Below are positions 5,573 through 6,971 of a stretch of DNA of 6,971 nt, one piece after another. Source of the stretch: Bacillota bacterium (GTDB lineage Bacteria > Bacillota_E > Sulfobacillia > Sulfobacillales > Sulfobacillaceae); the NCBI GenBank assembly GCA_021802375.1, contig JAKAAL010000210.1:1-6971 (forward strand). The letters are read 5' to 3'. Position 1 is the first letter of the stretch. Each line of letters starts with the position of its first letter. Under the pieces are notes generated by a model. It was not told the DNA's origin, did not search any database, and was given only the letters and a program-made list of their open reading frames with translations. Position numbers and translations under genes: made by a program.

Positions 5573-6134
5573 CCTGTCGTGGTGGGGGAATTCTCCGCCA
5601 TGGTCAAAGCGACAACTTCTACTGCGGACTTTTGTCGTGCGGTAAGGTCTTTCCACTACTTGGATATATCTTCAGATGCTGCTGAGTCTTTTACGGTTGA
5701 CTGGTCTATGGACAAGGCATCGATGACGTCTTGAAAACTTTGCGGGAATGTGGTGCAGCTGGAACCGTACGCGTGCCAATGATCTCGGGGATATTCATCA
5801 TGGCGATGAGCCATTAAGGACTAGGCTAGGGTAGAGCGATGAATGGCGTCGCCAATGGGGGCCTGACAGGTTTGCAAGCGGAGGCCAGTCTGGATAAGGA
5901 ATTTTCAAATCGGCCAAAAGAGCGAATCCGAAAGGAGACCATTGGGAAATATGGGACAACATCTGGTTTTGGCGGGATCGCGGGCAGCGATAAGCGTCTT
6001 TCATGGAACACGTGGTGAGCTTATCGTAGGTAACGGCGTATCCGCAAGAATTTTGCGGACCCCCCTAAGCAGCTCGTGAACCATTATAATGAAGCTGTCA
6101 AAAGGTTGCGCGGGAATAGCGAAAGGAGCACAGG
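5573..6134 (+). other. Gap of about 560 bp without a recognised gene
   Basis: No long ORF with a recognisable product lies here. Short stretches read like protein in scattered frames: I-D-D-V-L-K-T-L-R-E-C-G-A near 5722-5760, K-E-T-I-G-K-Y-G-T-T-S-G-F-G-G-I-A-G near 5934-5985, and N-F-A-D-P-P-K-Q-L-V-N-H-Y-N-E-A-V near 6050-6100. They are interrupted by stops, so decayed coding sequence is possible. A 7-bp hairpin (6041-6059, TCCGCAA/TTGCGGA, loop GAATT) is followed by C6 rather than T, so it is not an intrinsic terminator. TATAAT at 6085-6090 is a possible -10 box for the mutase gene, without a matching -35. Confidence 0.6.
5951..6079 (+). CDS. Doubtful 42-residue ORF upstream of the mutase
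   Basis: ATG 5951 is preceded by AAAGGAG at 5931-5937, a rather long 13-base spacing. The 42-residue product begins M-G-Q-H-L-V-L-A-G-S-R-A-A-I-S-V-F and contains G-E-L-I-V-G-N-G-V. I do not recognise it. It could be the start of a decayed gene in the gap, or noise. Confidence 0.2.
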   Translation: MGQHLVLAGSRAAISVFHGTRGELIVGNGVSARILRTPLSSS

Positions 6135-6539
6135 ATGGCAACGGAACGAAAACTGGAGGTACCGACCCAAACGAACACAGATCCCTATCAAGGCAATCGC
6201 AGTTTTCGCACTTTGTCCGGGATCCCCATTAAAAAGGTTTATGATGCACACGATGTGGGACCGACGGAAGAGATTGGGGAGCCGGGCGGTTATCCTTACA
6301 CACGGGGGATTCATCCCAACATGTATCGGGGGCGGCTATGGACAATGCGGCAGTTTGCCGGATTTGGCACGGCAGCCGAAACCAATCAGCGTTTTCACTA
6401 TCTCTTGGATCAAGGGCAAACGGGCCTTTCGGTGGCGTTTGACATGCCGACGTTGATGGGCTTTGACTCGGATGACGCTCATAGCTTAGGCGAGGTCGGA
6501 CGGGAGGGGGTTGCCATAGATACCATTGGATCAGCATAG
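6135..6539 (+). CDS. Acyl-CoA mutase large subunit, isobutyryl-CoA mutase-like, N-terminal fragment
   Basis: This is the N-terminal part of a coenzyme B12-dependent acyl-CoA mutase, which rearranges carbon skeletons such as isobutyryl-CoA to n-butyryl-CoA. The start is firm: AAAGGAG at 6122-6128, six bases before ATG. Conserved segments are Y-T-R-G-I-H-P at 55-61, [14 protein letters not shown] at 65-78, [13 protein letters not shown] at 97-109, D-S-D-D at 111-114 and L-G-E-V-G at 118-122. Position 74 is Phe where methylmalonyl-CoA mutase has the substrate-binding Tyr (Tyr89 in the Propionibacterium enzyme); isobutyryl-CoA mutases have Phe there. Homology ends after A-I-D-T (residue 130), followed by four unrelated residues and TAG. 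About 400 or more residues are missing, including substrate and B12-related parts. The amino-acid dehydrogenase upstream fits valine/leucine degradation. The truncation coincides with an abrupt junction to opposite-strand genes. Confidence 0.87.
   Translation: MATERKLEVPTQTNTDPYQGNRSFRTLSGIPIKKVYDAHDVGPTEEIGEPGGYPYTRGIHPNMYRGRLWTMRQFAGFGTAAETNQRFHYLLDQGQTGLSVAFDMPTLMGFDSDDAHSLGEVGREGVAIDTIGSA
6522..6539. other. Chimeric-looking junction between two truncated genes
   Basis: Plus-strand mutase homology ends at about 6524. From about 6529 rightwards the minus strand carries a different, lipoprotein-like gene, whose frame runs on leftwards only as antisense of the mutase. Both genes are cut within the same few bases, so two unrelated segments are joined head to head here. 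No transposon end or repeat is visible at the point. Confidence 0.7.
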
Positions 6540-6744
6540 TCCACTCTTGGTCTGTAGCATTGATTCCCACGATATGTCCTTGGAGAAGAGACTGGGAGGT
6601 AGAAAGTGCAATGTGGACCAACCCAGGATATGCCTGCGGAAGCGTGTATGGGCTCGCCCCAGGAGCGGGGGCAGACCACCCGCAGCCGCCAGACAACAAT
6701 AACATCATGCTGGCGACTAGCCACCGCCCAACTCCGATTCGCAC
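6529..6744 (-). CDS. Putative lipoprotein, C-terminus truncated at junction
   Basis: GTG 6744 is preceded by a textbook GGAGGTG at 6751-6757, six bases away, which decides the start over upstream in-frame codons. The N-terminus is a signal peptide: charged start with Arg2 and Arg7, then a hydrophobic stretch [10 protein letters not shown] at 8-17, then S-G-G-C with Cys21 as likely lipidated residue. The lipobox is imperfect because Leu sits one place further upstream than usual. About 50 residues of a mature domain follow (Y-P-G-L-V-H-I-A-L near 39-47; G-H-I-V-G-I-N-A-T near 56-64). I do not recognise the family. It would be anchored outside the membrane. The reading frame runs on past the junction through mutase sequence, so its true C-terminus is missing. 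It is the second gene of a minus-strand pair, 43 bases after the stop of the preceding frame. Confidence 0.6.
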
Positions 6745-6787
6745 GTCGACACCTCCATACATATTGTGCGACGTTTCGACTCCCGTT

Positions 6788-6970
6788 TCAAGGATCGCTC
6801 GGCAATTGATGTTGTTTATTACGTTCCATCCCAGCCCTATGGATGATGTTTCCTTGCGTCGGTAGCAAGTTGTCAGGCAAAATTCCTGGCCAAGGGGTCC
6901 AAGCAATCGCTGTTATCTCACCATCAAGCGATGATTTCTGAGTCCCAATCTGGGTTGCTTCTGCCCAAAA
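6788..6970 (-). CDS. C-terminal fragment of an unrecognised protein, running off the window end
   Basis: A minus-strand frame is open from the window edge to a TGA at 6788-6790, giving 60 residues with no start inside the window. The sequence looks protein-like: D-G-E-I-T-A-I-A-W-T-P-W-P-G at 16-29, then L-P-D-N-L-L-P-T-Q-G at 31-40 and a polar, basic tail. It lies 43 bases upstream of the putative lipoprotein in the same direction, so the two probably form one transcription unit. I cannot assign a family. An unrelated gene using another frame is possible but less likely, since the other minus-strand frames are broken or have no start tied to a ribosome binding site. Confidence 0.42.
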   Translation of the reverse strand, partial: FWAEATQIGTQKSSLDGEITAIAWTPWPGILPDNLLPTQGNIIHRAGMERNKQHQLPSDP

Positions 6971-6971
6971 T

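Noticed and set aside
5580..5598. Imperfect hairpin just after the dehydrogenase stop
   Set aside because: The stem needs several G-T pairs and has no following T-run, so it does not qualify as an intrinsic terminator.
6041..6059. Hairpin before the mutase gene as a terminator
   Set aside because: It has only a 7-bp stem, followed by C6 on the plus strand and no T-run on the minus strand.
6229..6906. A single 225-codon minus-strand ORF at the right end
   Set aside because: Its left part is antisense to conserved mutase sequence and its first 54 codons precede the strong SD. Only 6529-6744 looks like a real gene portion.
1..6971. CRISPR arrays, tRNA or rRNA genes
   Set aside because: No regularly spaced direct repeats and no rRNA-like stretches or tRNA cloverleaf motifs were seen by reading.

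Overview
The window looks like a piece of a moderately GC-rich, probably thermophilic or acidophilic Bacillota genome. A Sulfobacillus-like host is my best guess. This is inferred from the gene set: an archaeal-type class I fructose-bisphosphate aldolase, a CofE-like protein, a Bacillus-type leucine dehydrogenase, and strong GGAGG-type ribosome binding sites with GTG/TTG starts. No rRNA or other phylogenetic marker is present.

Layout, left to right. (1) At 21-818 (+) lies a class I aldolase gene that lacks its N-terminus. It ends in a clear hairpin terminator (824-868). The first bases of the window (2-35) are an exact reverse-complement copy of 449-482 inside this same gene. (2) At 977-1850 (-) is a convergent short-chain dehydrogenase/reductase gene. 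Its catalytic Ser and Tyr are replaced, and it is frameshifted before its C-terminus, so it looks like a decaying gene. (3) At 2010-3327 is a complete 1318-bp ISL3-family insertion sequence. It has imperfect 28-bp terminal inverted repeats and a perfect 8-bp target duplication. The 5' end of its transposase appears to need a frameshift. (4) At 3502-4419 (+) is a protein with the F420-0:glutamate ligase (CofE-like) domain and an unusual C-terminal extension. (5) At 4499-5572 (+) is an intact leucine/valine-type amino-acid dehydrogenase. (6) At 5573-6134 there is about 560 bp with no recognisable gene, possibly decayed coding sequence. (7) At 6135-6539 (+) is the N-terminal 130 residues of a B12-dependent acyl-CoA mutase large subunit. 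Its residues fit isobutyryl-CoA mutase better than methylmalonyl-CoA mutase. It stops abruptly. (8) At 6529-6970 (-) two partial genes face it: a truncated putative lipoprotein and the C-terminus of an unrecognised protein.

Together, the dehydrogenase and the mutase suggest a branched-chain amino-acid (valine/leucine) degradation neighbourhood. The CofE-like gene and the IS are neighbours with no obvious link to it.

I did not find a convincing new biological system. The strongest unexpected signals are structural. The left end carries an inverted self-copy, and the right part joins two oppositely oriented, truncated genes. Both look like amplification or assembly chimeras, or less likely true rearrangements, so the two ends of the window should not be trusted for gene order.
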